Position numbers and translations under genes: made by a program. The notes under the pieces are model-generated. The model did not search any database. It was not told the origin of the DNA and saw nothing but the letters and a program-made list of their open reading frames with translations. Source: Bacillota bacterium (lineage in GTDB: Bacteria; Bacillota; Clostridia; Lachnospirales; Lachnospiraceae). From it: a stretch of DNA of 64,000 bases. The DNA lies in contig JAEWAK010000037.1 in the NCBI GenBank assembly GCA_023391695.1, forward strand, positions 62,001-126,000, in the 5' to 3' direction. Below, piece after piece: positions 8,392 to 18,029 of the stretch (position 1 is the stretch's first letter; each line of letters opens with the position of its first letter).

Positions 8392-9306
8392 TTAAAAATC
8401 ACCGTCATCTTCATAATGTACCCATCCAGAAGATGAACGGAATAACAGCAGGGTTATAAACATAATAACGATAAAAATAATCCATGAGATTGCACTTGCA
8501 TAACCCATTTTAAAATAGGAAAAACCCTCCTTGTATAGTTTCATACCAAGTACATAGGTTGATTTTAACGGACCTCCGTCGGTTATGACAAATGCGGAAG
8601 TAAAGTTTTGTAAAGCCTGGATTGTCTGCATAATCATATTAAAGAAAATAATCGGTGTAATCTGCGGTATTGTAATATTGAAAAAACTTGCTATCGTTCC
8701 TGCCCCGTCAATGGAAGCAACTTCATACAGCTCTTTGGGCACATTTTTCAGTGCCGCCAGGAACATAACCATGGAAGAACCGAATTGCCAGATTTCCAAT
8801 AAACAAATCGTTTTCAGCGCATATTTTGTATTGCCAAGCCACTGAACCGCCGGAAGATGAAGCACCCCCAGCAATGAATTAATAACTCCGTTATCCATGA
8901 ACATTAATTTCCAAAGAATTGCAATGGCAACACTGCCGCCGAACAGTGAAGGAATATAGTACAGCGTTCGGATCAGGTTAATACCCTTAATATTACGGTT
9001 TAAAAATACCGCTACGGCAAGTGCCATAATCAACTTTCCGGGTACTGTGTACAGAGTATAAACAATAGTTACTTTAAAGGAATTCCAAAATTCTGCATCC
9101 GACAGAAGCAATTTGGTATAGTTACTTAACCCAACAAAGCTGGCCTCACTGGCAATCTTATAATCCGTAAAAGAATAAAAAAATGAAGATAAAAACGGAT
9201 ACAGCTGTAAAATACTAAAACCAAGAAGCCATGGAAGCAGATATAAATAAGCCTGGTTGTCTCTTCTTTTATATTTTCTTTTCACCCTATGTGCTGTCCT
9301 TACCAT
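8392..9306 (-). CDS. Carbohydrate ABC transporter permease, MalF/UgpA type
   Basis: About 304 residues with a basic N-terminus (HRVKRKYKRRD) and six membrane segments. The EAA loop ELYEVASIDGAGTIASFF followed by ITIPQITP marks a MalF-type subunit of a CUT1 sugar importer. A GTG at 9315 is in frame but lies inside the AAAGGTGA ribosome site. The ATG at 9306 has correct spacing and is preferred. It sits between the binding-protein gene, from which it is separated by a large hairpin (9332-9404), and the MalG-type partner. The substrate is unknown, but the neighbouring glycosidases suggest an oligosaccharide. Confidence 0.9.
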   Translation of the reverse strand: MVRTAHRVKRKYKRRDNQAYLYLLPWLLGFSILQLYPFLSSFFYSFTDYKIASEASFVGLSNYTKLLLSDAEFWNSFKVTIVYTLYTVPGKLIMALAVAVFLNRNIKGINLIRTLYYIPSLFGGSVAIAILWKLMFMDNGVINSLLGVLHLPAVQWLGNTKYALKTICLLEIWQFGSSMVMFLAALKNVPKELYEVASIDGAGTIASFFNITIPQITPIIFFNMIMQTIQALQNFTSAFVITDGGPLKSTYVLGMKLYKEGFSYFKMGYASAISWIIFIVIMFITLLLFRSSSGWVHYEDDGDF

Positions 9307-9331
9307 ATCAATCACCTTTCTTATAATCCGG

Positions 9332-9404
9332 GCTGTCGCAATTATAGCTTCAATAAGCCCTAACTAAAGGCTTTGGTGTATAAATTCAGCTATAGTGCGA
9401 CAGC
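9332..9404 (-). other. Intercistronic stem-loop between binding protein and permease genes
   Basis: GCTGTCGCA at 9332-9340 pairs with TGCGACAGC at 9396-9404, and inner TATAGCT/AGCTATA arms extend the stem. No U-tract follows. Such structures after a binding-protein gene commonly stabilise the upstream mRNA so that the binding protein exceeds the permeases. That role is inferred here. Confidence 0.6.
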
Positions 9405-9438
9405 TCCAATAGAAATTTACTTACAAATTTTCTTATAT

Positions 9439-10803
9439 CTATTGTGTTAATCCGGAAAGAAGATTGATTACATTCTTTGCAGCAACTTCTGGTGAATTGG
9501 CACCATAAGCTATTTCCTCCACAGCATCCGTAACGATTTGTTTTCCTTCCTGAGATGATGCAATGCTGTCAGGCGTAATGCCGCCCATTGCAGATGCTAT
9601 GTTTGCCGCTTCCATTGCCAACGAACTTAGGCTGCCGTTTGCCTCACAGATTTCCCTTGCCTTTTCAGTCGGAGGAACAGAACGGGTGCAGGCTAATGTT
9701 TCCATCGCCTTTTCGTTGTTAAAGAAATAGTCCATAAACGCAACTGCCGTTTCGGGATTCTTACATGTTTTTGTAATCGCAAAAACCTGAGGGCAGTTTG
9801 CTGTCCAGCCATTATCCTTAGCCCCTTCCATAACCGGAAGATTACCAACGCCGTAATTGGCATTCGGATTGGCGGCCATCATTACGTCCATTGTAGAAAT
9901 ATAAGAGAAAGTACATACATATTTTCCGGCAATCCAGTTAGGATCGGACTGAAGATTATCACCGCTGTAGGATGCGGCATAGTCAGCAGGTGCACATACC
10001 CCCTCATCATACAGTTTCTGCACATAATTAAATACTTCGGTTAACTGCTCCTGAGTTAAGTTCATTGTCTTATTTGCTTTGTCAAAAATAGTCGTGCCGG
10101 TTAACTGCTTTGCATAATTGTAAACGAAAAGGTTTGTAATATAGTCCTTGTTTGTACAGAGCAAGTACATACTGTCATCATATTCCCTGACCGCCTTTCC
10201 CCAGGAGAGAAGATCGTCCCAGGTATAATCTCCTGTCATATCAATACCAACCGCATCTGCCAGATCCTTATTGATCAGCAGCATAGGCCCTGCGACACCG
10301 CTTGGGAGCCCTAACTGCTTTCCGTCATAACGCCCGTTAATGGGCAGTGATATGTAACTCTCATCAAACTTTGATAAATCAAAGCCGTAATCCGTGTAAT
10401 TAATAAAATAATCATAGGAATCGACATAAGTGGGAAATGTTTCCGGATCAATCTGTACAATATCCGCCGCTGTGGAAGCTGCAAGCTGGGTGGAAAGCTT
10501 ATCATGATAGCCGTCACTGCTGCCATATTCCGCTTCAATTGTAACATTGGGATGCAGCTCCTCAAACTGTTTAATTACCTCCAATGTTGCAGCAGTTCTG
10601 TCATCACCGCCCCACCATGCAAATCTTAGTGTGACTTCTTCCTCTGAATCAGAGCCTGCATTCGATGTTCCGGAATTGGAGCCTCCTGTTTTGGCCGCAT
10701 CTGTCGATTTTTTATCCCCTTTTTCATCAGAACTGCCGCAGCCGGTTAGCAATAAACCACAAATCAAAACCAAAGTAACTGCCAGAGAAATAAATTTTTT
10801 CAT
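9439..10803 (-). CDS. Extracellular carbohydrate-binding lipoprotein of an ABC importer
   Basis: A 454-residue protein with a lipoprotein signal peptide ending LLLTGCGSS, so Cys22 or a neighbour is lipidated. A Ser/Gly/Asp/Glu-rich linker is followed by a periplasmic-binding fold starting VTLRFAWWGG. The late motif FAITKTCKNPETAVAFMDYF is typical of family 1 sugar-binding proteins. GGAGG precedes the ATG by 9 bases. It leads the transporter genes and is separated from the upstream histidine kinase gene by about 145 bases, so it may have its own promoter controlled by the YesN-type regulator. Substrate unknown. Confidence 0.9.
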   Translation of the reverse strand: MKKFISLAVTLVLICGLLLTGCGSSDEKGDKKSTDAAKTGGSNSGTSNAGSDSEEEVTLRFAWWGGDDRTAATLEVIKQFEELHPNVTIEAEYGSSDGYHDKLSTQLAASTAADIVQIDPETFPTYVDSYDYFINYTDYGFDLSKFDESYISLPINGRYDGKQLGLPSGVAGPMLLINKDLADAVGIDMTGDYTWDDLLSWGKAVREYDDSMYLLCTNKDYITNLFVYNYAKQLTGTTIFDKANKTMNLTQEQLTEVFNYVQKLYDEGVCAPADYAASYSGDNLQSDPNWIAGKYVCTFSYISTMDVMMAANPNANYGVGNLPVMEGAKDNGWTANCPQVFAITKTCKNPETAVAFMDYFFNNEKAMETLACTRSVPPTEKAREICEANGSLSSLAMEAANIASAMGGITPDSIASSQEGKQIVTDAVEEIAYGANSPEVAAKNVINLLSGLTQ

Positions 10804-10947
10804 ATACTAATACCTCCCTTAAATATTTGATATCTTTATTTTATATTCGTGCCCATGAATTAGAAAGGTATCCGCTTTTTTCTTTTTCTTCAATTTTTAT
10901 TCACTTATTTTCTCCTGGTATCATCAATTATGATAATTATTCACTTT

Positions 10948-12696
10948 TTACGTTTCTTCTGTTTCATAAGGGATAGAAAAGCTGATACTGCAGCCATAAT
11001 TTTTTTTCGATCGTACTTTTAAGCAGCTGTCCTCTCCGTATCGCAGCAATAATCTGCTGTTAATATTTCTAAGGCCGATACTTGGCGCGTTTTTATCTTT
11101 AAACCTCCGGTAAAGCTCCTCGATTTCCGGTTTTTCCATTCCTATACCGGTGTCTGTAACCTGAAAGCTGATCCTGTTATCCTTTCGAAATGCTTTTATT
11201 TTGATGTATCCCTTTTCTTTTATCTTCCGTAATCCATGCAATATACTATTTTCCACCAGCGGCTGCAGCATCAGGCGAAAAACCCTCGCATTTTCCAGTC
11301 CTTCTTCAATTTCATAATAAACAATGAATTTTTCTCCGAAACGATACTTTTGTATTTCCACATATTCCTTCAGATAAACCACCTCTTCCCGTAACGTAAC
11401 AAACTCTAACGGGTTTCCCAGCGAATACTTTAATATGTCGGACAAATTCTGGATACTTTTCGCAGCCTCCGGCGTATTGCCGTTTTTATTTCTAATTTCC
11501 AATTCCACGCTCTGCAGGGTATTATAGAGAAAGTGGGGATTGATCTGTAATTGCAAGGCAGTCAGCTCTGCCAGTTTTTGTTCAAATTCCTTTTCTTTTA
11601 ACAGCGAATTTAACTGAACCGTATTAAGGAACAGATAAATGATGTTATTCATGATAATATCATACTCATCCTTCATCTTACGCCTCGGTTCTGTTGGATA
11701 GATTCCCTTCTCGGCATCATCAAATACATGAATCATATAATTTATCTGCTTAAAGATACGTTTTGTACTCAGGTATGCTATAAGCATAATAACAAAACAG
11801 TTTATAACAAAAATCAGTAAAAAACCCTGCACCGCGTGAAAGATGGAAACAAGCTTTGCCTCATAAGAAATCATGGATACCATAGTGATTCCGTAAGAGC
11901 TGTTCACATCGGAATTAAATAAATATTTTTGTTTACCGGCTTTCATCCAATAATTATGCCGTTCCTCTTCTATCTGTTTTTCCACCTGTTTAAATTCAAT
12001 ATCATCTCCCGTATGCTCTGTCCAGGAAATAAGAAGATCACCTTTCTTATTAAAAAGATATAAATTCTCATATTTTCCGGGAAAAATACTTTTTAAAATT
12101 TTCTTATAGTCATTTATATCAATATTGATAACAATGACGCCTTTCTGTAAAAGCAGCCGCTGATAAAAAGTTATGACCCTGGTGGTACTATTAGAGGCTT
12201 TACGGATATTACGGGCACTTACCAGATTCTCTTCCCCATCCTCCATGGAAGTATAAACCTTTTTCCAGGAATCATCATAATAATTGTTTGGTGCCACCAC
12301 CCCTTCATCGGAGGTAAACAATTTTTCATACTGATCCAGGTATAAATAGATGGAATCCACGTAGGAATAGGACTGTGTAACACTTCGAAGCATTGCCTGG
12401 ATATTACGTAAATAAATCGCATCGCTATATTGCAATCCCGACTCGGAAAGTAATTTTTTGAGTGCTATATTGGTTCCTGAATTATTTGTCAGTATACTGT
12501 TTTGATATATAACATTGCTTATGACGTAATCAAGATTTGTGTTTACATTCCTCAAAGTATTATTGGCCTGTAATTTTAACTCTTTCTCCACCTGTCTGTT
12601 CATTCCGTCCAATGCAATAATAAAAACGAGAAGAGTCGGGATCAGCATATATATAAAGTATGTCCTGAATCTTTGCATGAAAAATTTCTTCATCAT
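10948..12696 (-). CDS. YesM-type sensor histidine kinase
   Basis: About 582 residues. Two membrane helices (about 15-35 and 288-310) enclose an extracellular sensor region, followed by a HAMP-like linker and a His_kinase (YesM/LytS class) domain. The phosphoacceptor box is LQLQINPHFLYNTLQS (His near 388), and the ATPase N-box is LMLQPLVENSILHGL followed by the G-box VTDTGIGM. Three in-frame ATGs exist at 12708, 12696 and 12693. The one at 12696 forms an ATGA overlap with the stop of the upstream response regulator, indicating translational coupling, and is chosen. Such pairs sense extracellular glycans and activate adjacent ABC transporter genes. Confidence 0.9.
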   Translation of the reverse strand: MMKKFFMQRFRTYFIYMLIPTLLVFIIALDGMNRQVEKELKLQANNTLRNVNTNLDYVISNVIYQNSILTNNSGTNIALKKLLSESGLQYSDAIYLRNIQAMLRSVTQSYSYVDSIYLYLDQYEKLFTSDEGVVAPNNYYDDSWKKVYTSMEDGEENLVSARNIRKASNSTTRVITFYQRLLLQKGVIVINIDINDYKKILKSIFPGKYENLYLFNKKGDLLISWTEHTGDDIEFKQVEKQIEEERHNYWMKAGKQKYLFNSDVNSSYGITMVSMISYEAKLVSIFHAVQGFLLIFVINCFVIMLIAYLSTKRIFKQINYMIHVFDDAEKGIYPTEPRRKMKDEYDIIMNNIIYLFLNTVQLNSLLKEKEFEQKLAELTALQLQINPHFLYNTLQSVELEIRNKNGNTPEAAKSIQNLSDILKYSLGNPLEFVTLREEVVYLKEYVEIQKYRFGEKFIVYYEIEEGLENARVFRLMLQPLVENSILHGLRKIKEKGYIKIKAFRKDNRISFQVTDTGIGMEKPEIEELYRRFKDKNAPSIGLRNINSRLLLRYGEDSCLKVRSKKNYGCSISFSIPYETEET

Positions 12697-13439
12697 AGGT
12701 TCATACATCCTTTTTTATTTTCTAAATTTCTAAATTCGGTTGGGCTTAAATTAAAGTAGGATTTAAAAGCTCTGGAAAAATTTTTCGGATTGTCATAGCC
12801 TAAATAGTAAGCGATATCATAACTCTTATAATGTATATTCTCTAACATCTTACAGGCTTGTTCCATACGTACTTTTAAGAGATAGTCCGAAAAGCCGACA
12901 CCGGACTTATCTTTGAATATTTTGGATAAATAACTGGAACTTAAATTTACACGTTCCGCAGCAAGTTCAAGGGAAGCATTTTTATAATTTTCCTCTATAT
13001 ATGCCTTTACCTCAGCTACAATCTGCTCGTAGTATGTTTTCGATTCTGATAAATTGACCCCTTGTTCTTCCTGTAATATTTCCCTTACTTTTTCAAAACA
13101 GGCCAATAATTCATCATATTTAATCGGTTTTAACAAATAATCCAATACTTTATTCTTTATTGCCGAGCGAAAATACTCATAATTTTGATGGCTGCTGAAT
13201 AATACAATTTTTGTATTACTTATCTCATGGATCTTACGGCAAAAATCAAGGCCATTCATATCCGGCATCTCAATATCGCTCATTACAACATCAACTGTTT
13301 CCTTTTTCAAAAATTCCAATGCCGCTTTCGCAGCCTGAAATTTACCGACAACTTCGAATCCGATCTGCCCCCATGGAAATAGATTCGCAATGCCTTCCAC
13401 TATTTTCTCTTCATCGTCTAAAATTACCAATCGATACAT
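12693..13439 (-). CDS. YesN-type response regulator with AraC DNA-binding domain
   Basis: About 248 residues. The receiver domain (1-120) has the DDEE acidic pair, the phosphoacceptor Asp in VVMSDIEMPDMNG and the conserved Lys in LLKPIK. The C-terminal AraC/XylS domain carries two helix-turn-helix units, ending YYLGYDNPKNFSRAFKSYF and SPTEFRN. A longer reading from 13490 exists, but GAGG lies 7 to 8 bases before the ATG at 13439, which also begins the receiver domain correctly. It is the first gene of the two-component pair and overlaps the kinase gene by 4 bases. The probable target is the binding-protein promoter downstream. Confidence 0.9.
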   Translation of the reverse strand: MYRLVILDDEEKIVEGIANLFPWGQIGFEVVGKFQAAKAALEFLKKETVDVVMSDIEMPDMNGLDFCRKIHEISNTKIVLFSSHQNYEYFRSAIKNKVLDYLLKPIKYDELLACFEKVREILQEEQGVNLSESKTYYEQIVAEVKAYIEENYKNASLELAAERVNLSSSYLSKIFKDKSGVGFSDYLLKVRMEQACKMLENIHYKSYDIAYYLGYDNPKNFSRAFKSYFNLSPTEFRNLENKKGCMNL

Positions 13440-13495
13440 ATGTTTCCTCTCCCGTCCAAATACTTCTCCTGTTAACCATACCTCTTTCAATGCAA

Positions 13496-13560
13496 CAAGT
13501 AAGTCCCTGACCCACCGCTTACACTCCGCTAAGAAACGGGGGGAGTTACTTATAAGGTTA
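13496..13560. repeat. Dispersed stem-loop repeat, copy A
   Basis: The segment from AAGTAAGTCCC to TATAAGGTTA aligns with copy B at 23638-23700 over nearly its whole length, including ACCGCTTACACTC and CGCTAAGAA. Internal arms (AAGTCCC or CCGCTT against AAGCGG or GGGACTT in copy B) predict a hairpin. It sits upstream of the response regulator gene. Confidence 0.65.
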
Positions 13561-13671
13561 AAATAATTTTAAACTTTATTTTTCTTAATGTCAACGAGAC
13601 CATAACCTTCCCGGGATTGTCCTGTTTTATAAGCCCCTTCAGGCTATCACATATTTTAACTAAAGAAATAT

Positions 13672-13730
13672 AACAGCGAGGAGCCTTTAATCGGTATTTA
13701 ATAATACCTTCTTAAAGACTCCTCGCTGTT
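13672..13730 (-). terminator. Long hairpin, probable terminator of the second carbohydrate operon
   Basis: AACAGCGAGGAG at 13672-13683 pairs perfectly with 13719-13730, with an inner GGTATT/AATACC helix. On the minus strand it lies 60 to 120 bases after the stop of the 748-residue glycosidase and is followed by ATATTTC. The rest of 13561-13671 shows no gene. Confidence 0.65.
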
Positions 13731-13791
13731 CTTTCCAAATCGATTATTTTTTTGAATGACGGCCCAATAAAAACAGAACTTTCTGACATAA

Positions 13792-16038
13792 TTAAGGAAT
13801 TGCTGTTAACCTTGCCTTACCTCCTGCTTTTAAGACATAATTACAGGATACCACACTTTTATCAAATAATTTACCGCATTCTGCTTGCAGTTCATTGCCA
13901 TTCAAAAGCATTTTCCTGCCAAATAACTGAACGTCTATTGTAATCTCATATTCATTCAGATTTTCTATAATAAGTAGTTTTTCATTATATATTATATTAA
14001 ATTTTGCATAGCCAAATACGGCCTTTCTCCAGTCATATCCGCCTGTTGTGTTTAATGGCTTAACATGAAGCCTCCGAACATTTCCTTCATACATAAGGCC
14101 CATAATATCGTTTATAAAATATGCTATAAATGCCCCGCTGGCCCAGCCGCATTTGCCAGGTTCCCGTTTCATAATATTCGAATCTTTTGAACCATGGGGG
14201 TATGGCCACCACCAGATGGAACCATCCAAATCCGTCAGTTTTTTTATAATTTCAAAATAATAATTAAATGACTGACGGTCCTTTGTATTTGACAAGCCCG
14301 TAATATAACCGGGGAATGTGGCATCCGAACAGTTTTCCCACAGAATGCCTTTTGAAACCGGAGAGTAAAACCGGTTATCTTTTGTCATGGCAAACCTGGT
14401 ATAGTTTCTTAACAAAAGGTTATCCCTTAAAGCCATTCCATAATAGGGGATTAAAGTAGTATCTGTCTCTTCCCCGTCATGCACCATATAAGGCTCCCCT
14501 TCTTTTTTCAAGTTAAAAAACTCAAAAAACTGTACCCCAAAACCTTTTTGCTTTTCCAGAAATTCCGCATAGGAATCCGCTTTCATTTTCTTCCTCAGCT
14601 CTTTGGGACCATCCCCGGTGGCTTCTGTCAGCTGAAGTCCATATGGCCCGTCTGCCACACATAATTCAAAAATAAATTCTTTTACTTTTCCTGCTATGGA
14701 TTCATAATATTCAGCATGTTCAACGTCATCATATATTTCCCGCAAAAGCCTGGCTGCAGCCATTAAAGAAGCCCATGCCATAATATTGGAGCCTGTATGA
14801 TAGTCTCCTACGGAAAGCCCGTCCGATACCCACTCTGACGGGAAAAGCCACACCTCTTCCTCTTTTCTGCTCTTAAGCATTTCCTCTATAATCCGGTTAT
14901 ATCCCTTTATAAGTTCCGGATTCTCCGTAAAAAACTTTTTATCTCCTGTAACGGAATAATAACGTCCGGCTAAAAATATACCGCTTAATGAATTGGAAAG
15001 GGAATGGCTGACTCCTCCTTTGAATTGATACCCTTTCGGCCGTACACCGTATTTGGCAAACCATAATATTCCTTTTTTTATTAATTCCGGTTCCATCTGA
15101 ATCAAGGGTAATATGGAATAGTACAGATCCTTCATCCATATCTGGCTTGTCGTTGGATAGGTACCCCAGGATGAACCTGCCAGTTCATCATTCGGTGTTA
15201 TTCCGATACATTCCGTGCACTGGCATAAGGTCCTTTTAAAAAATTCCCCCAAGAAATCATTTTCAGGAAATTTCAAAGTTCCAAATATATTTTGATAATA
15301 ACCAAGAGTTTCTCTCAGCCACCATTCGGATTCATTGCTTATATTGTCCTTTCCTTCACAGGGATAAACCGAAATCCATACAGACAGGTGTTTTTTCTCT
15401 CCCGGCTCAAGGCTACACTCCACTATCCCCGGATAGTCCTCATACCCTGAACAGGAAAAACTTAATTGCACATTATCACGGCTGTCACCTGCTGTCTGGT
15501 AACTCGGAACTCCGGGCAGGATAATACCTATCTCTTGTATTTCGTCTGAGATATTTTCCGCATATATATTATAATATGCTCCTCTGGGCCGTTTTTTGCC
15601 ATCTGATGAAACCGGTGAGAAAGTTATGACAGAAAGCTTGATCGAATCCAGATAATACGTAGTCAGTGGAACGATACCTTCCAGCAAATCGGTTCTCAAA
15701 CGGCCGTTCCATTTGGGCAGGGCTATTTCTTTTCCCTTAACAATGACAGAAAAGCGGAAAGGGCCTCCGATAATTTTATCTTTATGGACCCAGACACCCG
15801 GGATATGGTCGGCATAATAACAATCTTTAAAAAATGTTATGGTTTTTAATTCCCCGTCCAAGCCGCTGTTTGTAATCACTCTGTTATTTCCAGTATCATA
15901 AGTTGCTTCTTCCGGATCGGAACCGGATGCATAATAACTTTCCGGATGACCGGACAGATAATCCCCTTGATTTCGTTCACACCAAAAATATCTGCTTTTG
16001 TCTGCTAATAATAAATCCCATGCCATATTAGTTTTCAT
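13792..16038 (-). CDS. Large six-hairpin glycosidase-like protein
   Basis: A 748-residue soluble protein with no signal peptide. An N-terminal beta-sandwich region (1 to about 250) includes DGELKTITFFKDC and WNGRLRTDLLEG. The helical barrel follows with SSWGTYPTTSQIWMKDLYYS, GGVSHSLSNSLSGIFLAGRY, SVGDYHTGSNIMAW, DGSIWWWPYPHGS and CGWASGAFIAYFI. A C-terminal beta domain ends the protein. The architecture matches GH94/GH65-like or GH63-like (alpha/alpha)6 enzymes, but no specific family is recognised. It is the last gene of the second carbohydrate operon, 53 bases after the kinase-isomerase fusion, and is probably an intracellular enzyme releasing the hexose for that enzyme. The ribosome site (GGTGGATGAA) is weak. 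Confidence 0.6.
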   Translation of the reverse strand: MKTNMAWDLLLADKSRYFWCERNQGDYLSGHPESYYASGSDPEEATYDTGNNRVITNSGLDGELKTITFFKDCYYADHIPGVWVHKDKIIGGPFRFSVIVKGKEIALPKWNGRLRTDLLEGIVPLTTYYLDSIKLSVITFSPVSSDGKKRPRGAYYNIYAENISDEIQEIGIILPGVPSYQTAGDSRDNVQLSFSCSGYEDYPGIVECSLEPGEKKHLSVWISVYPCEGKDNISNESEWWLRETLGYYQNIFGTLKFPENDFLGEFFKRTLCQCTECIGITPNDELAGSSWGTYPTTSQIWMKDLYYSILPLIQMEPELIKKGILWFAKYGVRPKGYQFKGGVSHSLSNSLSGIFLAGRYYSVTGDKKFFTENPELIKGYNRIIEEMLKSRKEEEVWLFPSEWVSDGLSVGDYHTGSNIMAWASLMAAARLLREIYDDVEHAEYYESIAGKVKEFIFELCVADGPYGLQLTEATGDGPKELRKKMKADSYAEFLEKQKGFGVQFFEFFNLKKEGEPYMVHDGEETDTTLIPYYGMALRDNLLLRNYTRFAMTKDNRFYSPVSKGILWENCSDATFPGYITGLSNTKDRQSFNYYFEIIKKLTDLDGSIWWWPYPHGSKDSNIMKREPGKCGWASGAFIAYFINDIMGLMYEGNVRRLHVKPLNTTGGYDWRKAVFGYAKFNIIYNEKLLIIENLNEYEITIDVQLFGRKMLLNGNELQAECGKLFDKSVVSCNYVLKAGGKARLTAIP

Positions 16039-16091
16039 ATTTCATCCACCCATAAACAACTGCAGGAATTGTTCCATAAATATTTATCTGT

Positions 16092-18029
16092 TTATTGTCT
16101 CTCCGAGGTCAGCATAAGCACCATATCACCGTCAAGGATCATTTTTCCATACCCGTAAGGAATCAAAAAGCTCTCTCCGATGGAAACCTGTATTCCTTCA
16201 ACCATACCGCTGCCCTGTATAATCGTTGCCAACTGGTATTTTTCAAAACATATATTAGACAGACCGGTAATTTCAACTTTTGTAACACAGAAATTATCAT
16301 CATTATGATACCGGGTAACTCTGCAATTTTCCTTCTCACTAATAACCGTTTCTTTCTCATTATCCGCTGTCTTTTCATAAGTAATGCAGGCAAGGGCGTC
16401 CTCCAGATGGAGCTCCCGGCTGTTACCGTTTTCATCCGTTCTTCCGTAATCATAAAAACGGTATGTAACATCGGCAGCCTGTTGTATTTCATAAACTATA
16501 TTTCCCTTTTTTAAGGCATGCAGCGTTCCTGCCGGAATATATACAAAATCCCCTGTCCTTACCGGTTTTAAGCAGACCAGCGAATCCCATTTGTCGTTAT
16601 CCGTATACCGGCGGAGTTCCGTTTCATTTTCGGCCCTGTGCCCATAGACGATACTGCTTTCTTCCTCTGTCCGGATAAAATACCAGGCTTCGTTTTTTCC
16701 TGTGGGAAAGCCTTTTTTCCGTGCATATTCTTCACCCGGATGCACCTGGATACTCAAATCCTCCACCGGTGCCACCAATGAAATAATAAAAGGAAATTCT
16801 TTCAAACCGCTTTCAAATAATTCCGGGTGCTGTTTCCATAAATCGGCCAGGGTTTTCCCTCTGTATTTTTCATTCAGGATAGAATTGGATGCATTATCCT
16901 GTGCACTGAAAGACCAGGATTGTCCCACCTGGTTTCCGTAGCTGTCATAACGGAAATAATCTTTTAATAAGGTACCGCCCCAGATAGCATCCCTTGGAAT
17001 CGGGGACAGGAAAATAAGCTCTTTGTCCTTTTGGCTCCCGATATTATTTTTCCAGTTAATAAATGCGGCTCCGATCATAGGCGCATCACTTCCCAGTTTG
17101 GCCTGCAACACTTTGATTCTTCTCTTTCTCGTCCAGGAATCATAGCCATATTTTTCGATTAACGGGGGGAGGGGATCAATAATCCAATTTTTATGAACGC
17201 ATAAGCCGCCGCTGATCAAGAAAGTATCGATCGCAAACAGATTGACCATAATAGCAAGACCGTAAGCCAGTTTATCCACCGCATCGTTTATCAGGCCGGC
17301 AGCATCCTCGTCGCCATTGTCAGCCAGCTCAAATACTTTTTCTGCTCTTTCATCCCCCTGCAGTTTTTCAGGAAATAATTCCATTGCCTGTTTTAATATG
17401 CCGGTACCGGAAGAATAACATTCAAGGCATCCGGAATTACCGCAGCTGCATTTTCTGCCTCCCATAATAATCGGAGTATGTCCTATCTCCCCCGCTGAAT
17501 TCATCGTTCCCCGGAAAATTTTCCCGTCCGCTATGACACCGCAGCCGATTCCGGTTCCCAGTGTGACACAACAGAAGTTTTCAAAGTTCTTACCGGCGCC
17601 AAAGAGTTTTTCTCCCCAGGCAGCCGCCCAGGAATCCTGGATCAGGGTAACTTTACGTCCCAATTTTTCTTCGAAAACCGGACCGATCGCTACATCCGTT
17701 CCGAATAAGTTGGAACTGTATTCAATAATACCGTTTTCCGAGTCAACCGTTCCCGGTATTCCAATTCCAATATCTGTGATGTCCTCTAATTTCATATTGT
17801 TTTCAAAAAGAAGACCATTCATTTCATTATATATAACATCAACAAATGCACTGATTCCGTTACGGGTATCCGAAGGAAGCTTTCTCTTGGCAAGAACGCT
17901 TCCATTTTCCTGTACGATCCCTATATTCGTTTTCGTCCCGCCGATATCAATTCCAATTAAACACTTCATTCCCGATTTTACCGCCTTCCTAAAATCACCC
18001 ATATCTACGTATATCTTATTCTTATCCAT
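16092..18029 (-). CDS. ROK sugar kinase fused to class I phosphomannose isomerase
   Basis: One 645-residue frame joins two enzymes. Residues 23-327 form a ROK kinase: phosphate loop GIDIGGTKT (26-34), catalytic-Asp region QDSWAAAWGE (Asp132, where the usual motif is NDANAAALGE) and the ROK zinc site His184, Cys194, Cys196, Cys201. Residues from about 338 form a ManA-type isomerase: SPIPRDAIWGG, metal ligands in IQVHP (His430), NEAWYF (Glu447), AGTLHAL (His504) and the YRFYDYGR active-site Arg. Both activities therefore look intact, giving sugar to sugar-6-phosphate to ketose-6-phosphate. The gene starts immediately after the stop of the epimerase gene. No clear Shine-Dalgarno is seen at the ATG at 18029. 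An ATG at 17969 is an alternative start. The altered kinase motif hints at an unusual hexose. Confidence 0.88.
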   Translation of the reverse strand: MDKNKIYVDMGDFRKAVKSGMKCLIGIDIGGTKTNIGIVQENGSVLAKRKLPSDTRNGISAFVDVIYNEMNGLLFENNMKLEDITDIGIGIPGTVDSENGIIEYSSNLFGTDVAIGPVFEEKLGRKVTLIQDSWAAAWGEKLFGAGKNFENFCCVTLGTGIGCGVIADGKIFRGTMNSAGEIGHTPIIMGGRKCSCGNSGCLECYSSGTGILKQAMELFPEKLQGDERAEKVFELADNGDEDAAGLINDAVDKLAYGLAIMVNLFAIDTFLISGGLCVHKNWIIDPLPPLIEKYGYDSWTRKRRIKVLQAKLGSDAPMIGAAFINWKNNIGSQKDKELIFLSPIPRDAIWGGTLLKDYFRYDSYGNQVGQSWSFSAQDNASNSILNEKYRGKTLADLWKQHPELFESGLKEFPFIISLVAPVEDLSIQVHPGEEYARKKGFPTGKNEAWYFIRTEEESSIVYGHRAENETELRRYTDNDKWDSLVCLKPVRTGDFVYIPAGTLHALKKGNIVYEIQQAADVTYRFYDYGRTDENGNSRELHLEDALACITYEKTADNEKETVISEKENCRVTRYHNDDNFCVTKVEITGLSNICFEKYQLATIIQGSGMVEGIQVSIGESFLIPYGYGKMILDGDMVLMLTSERQ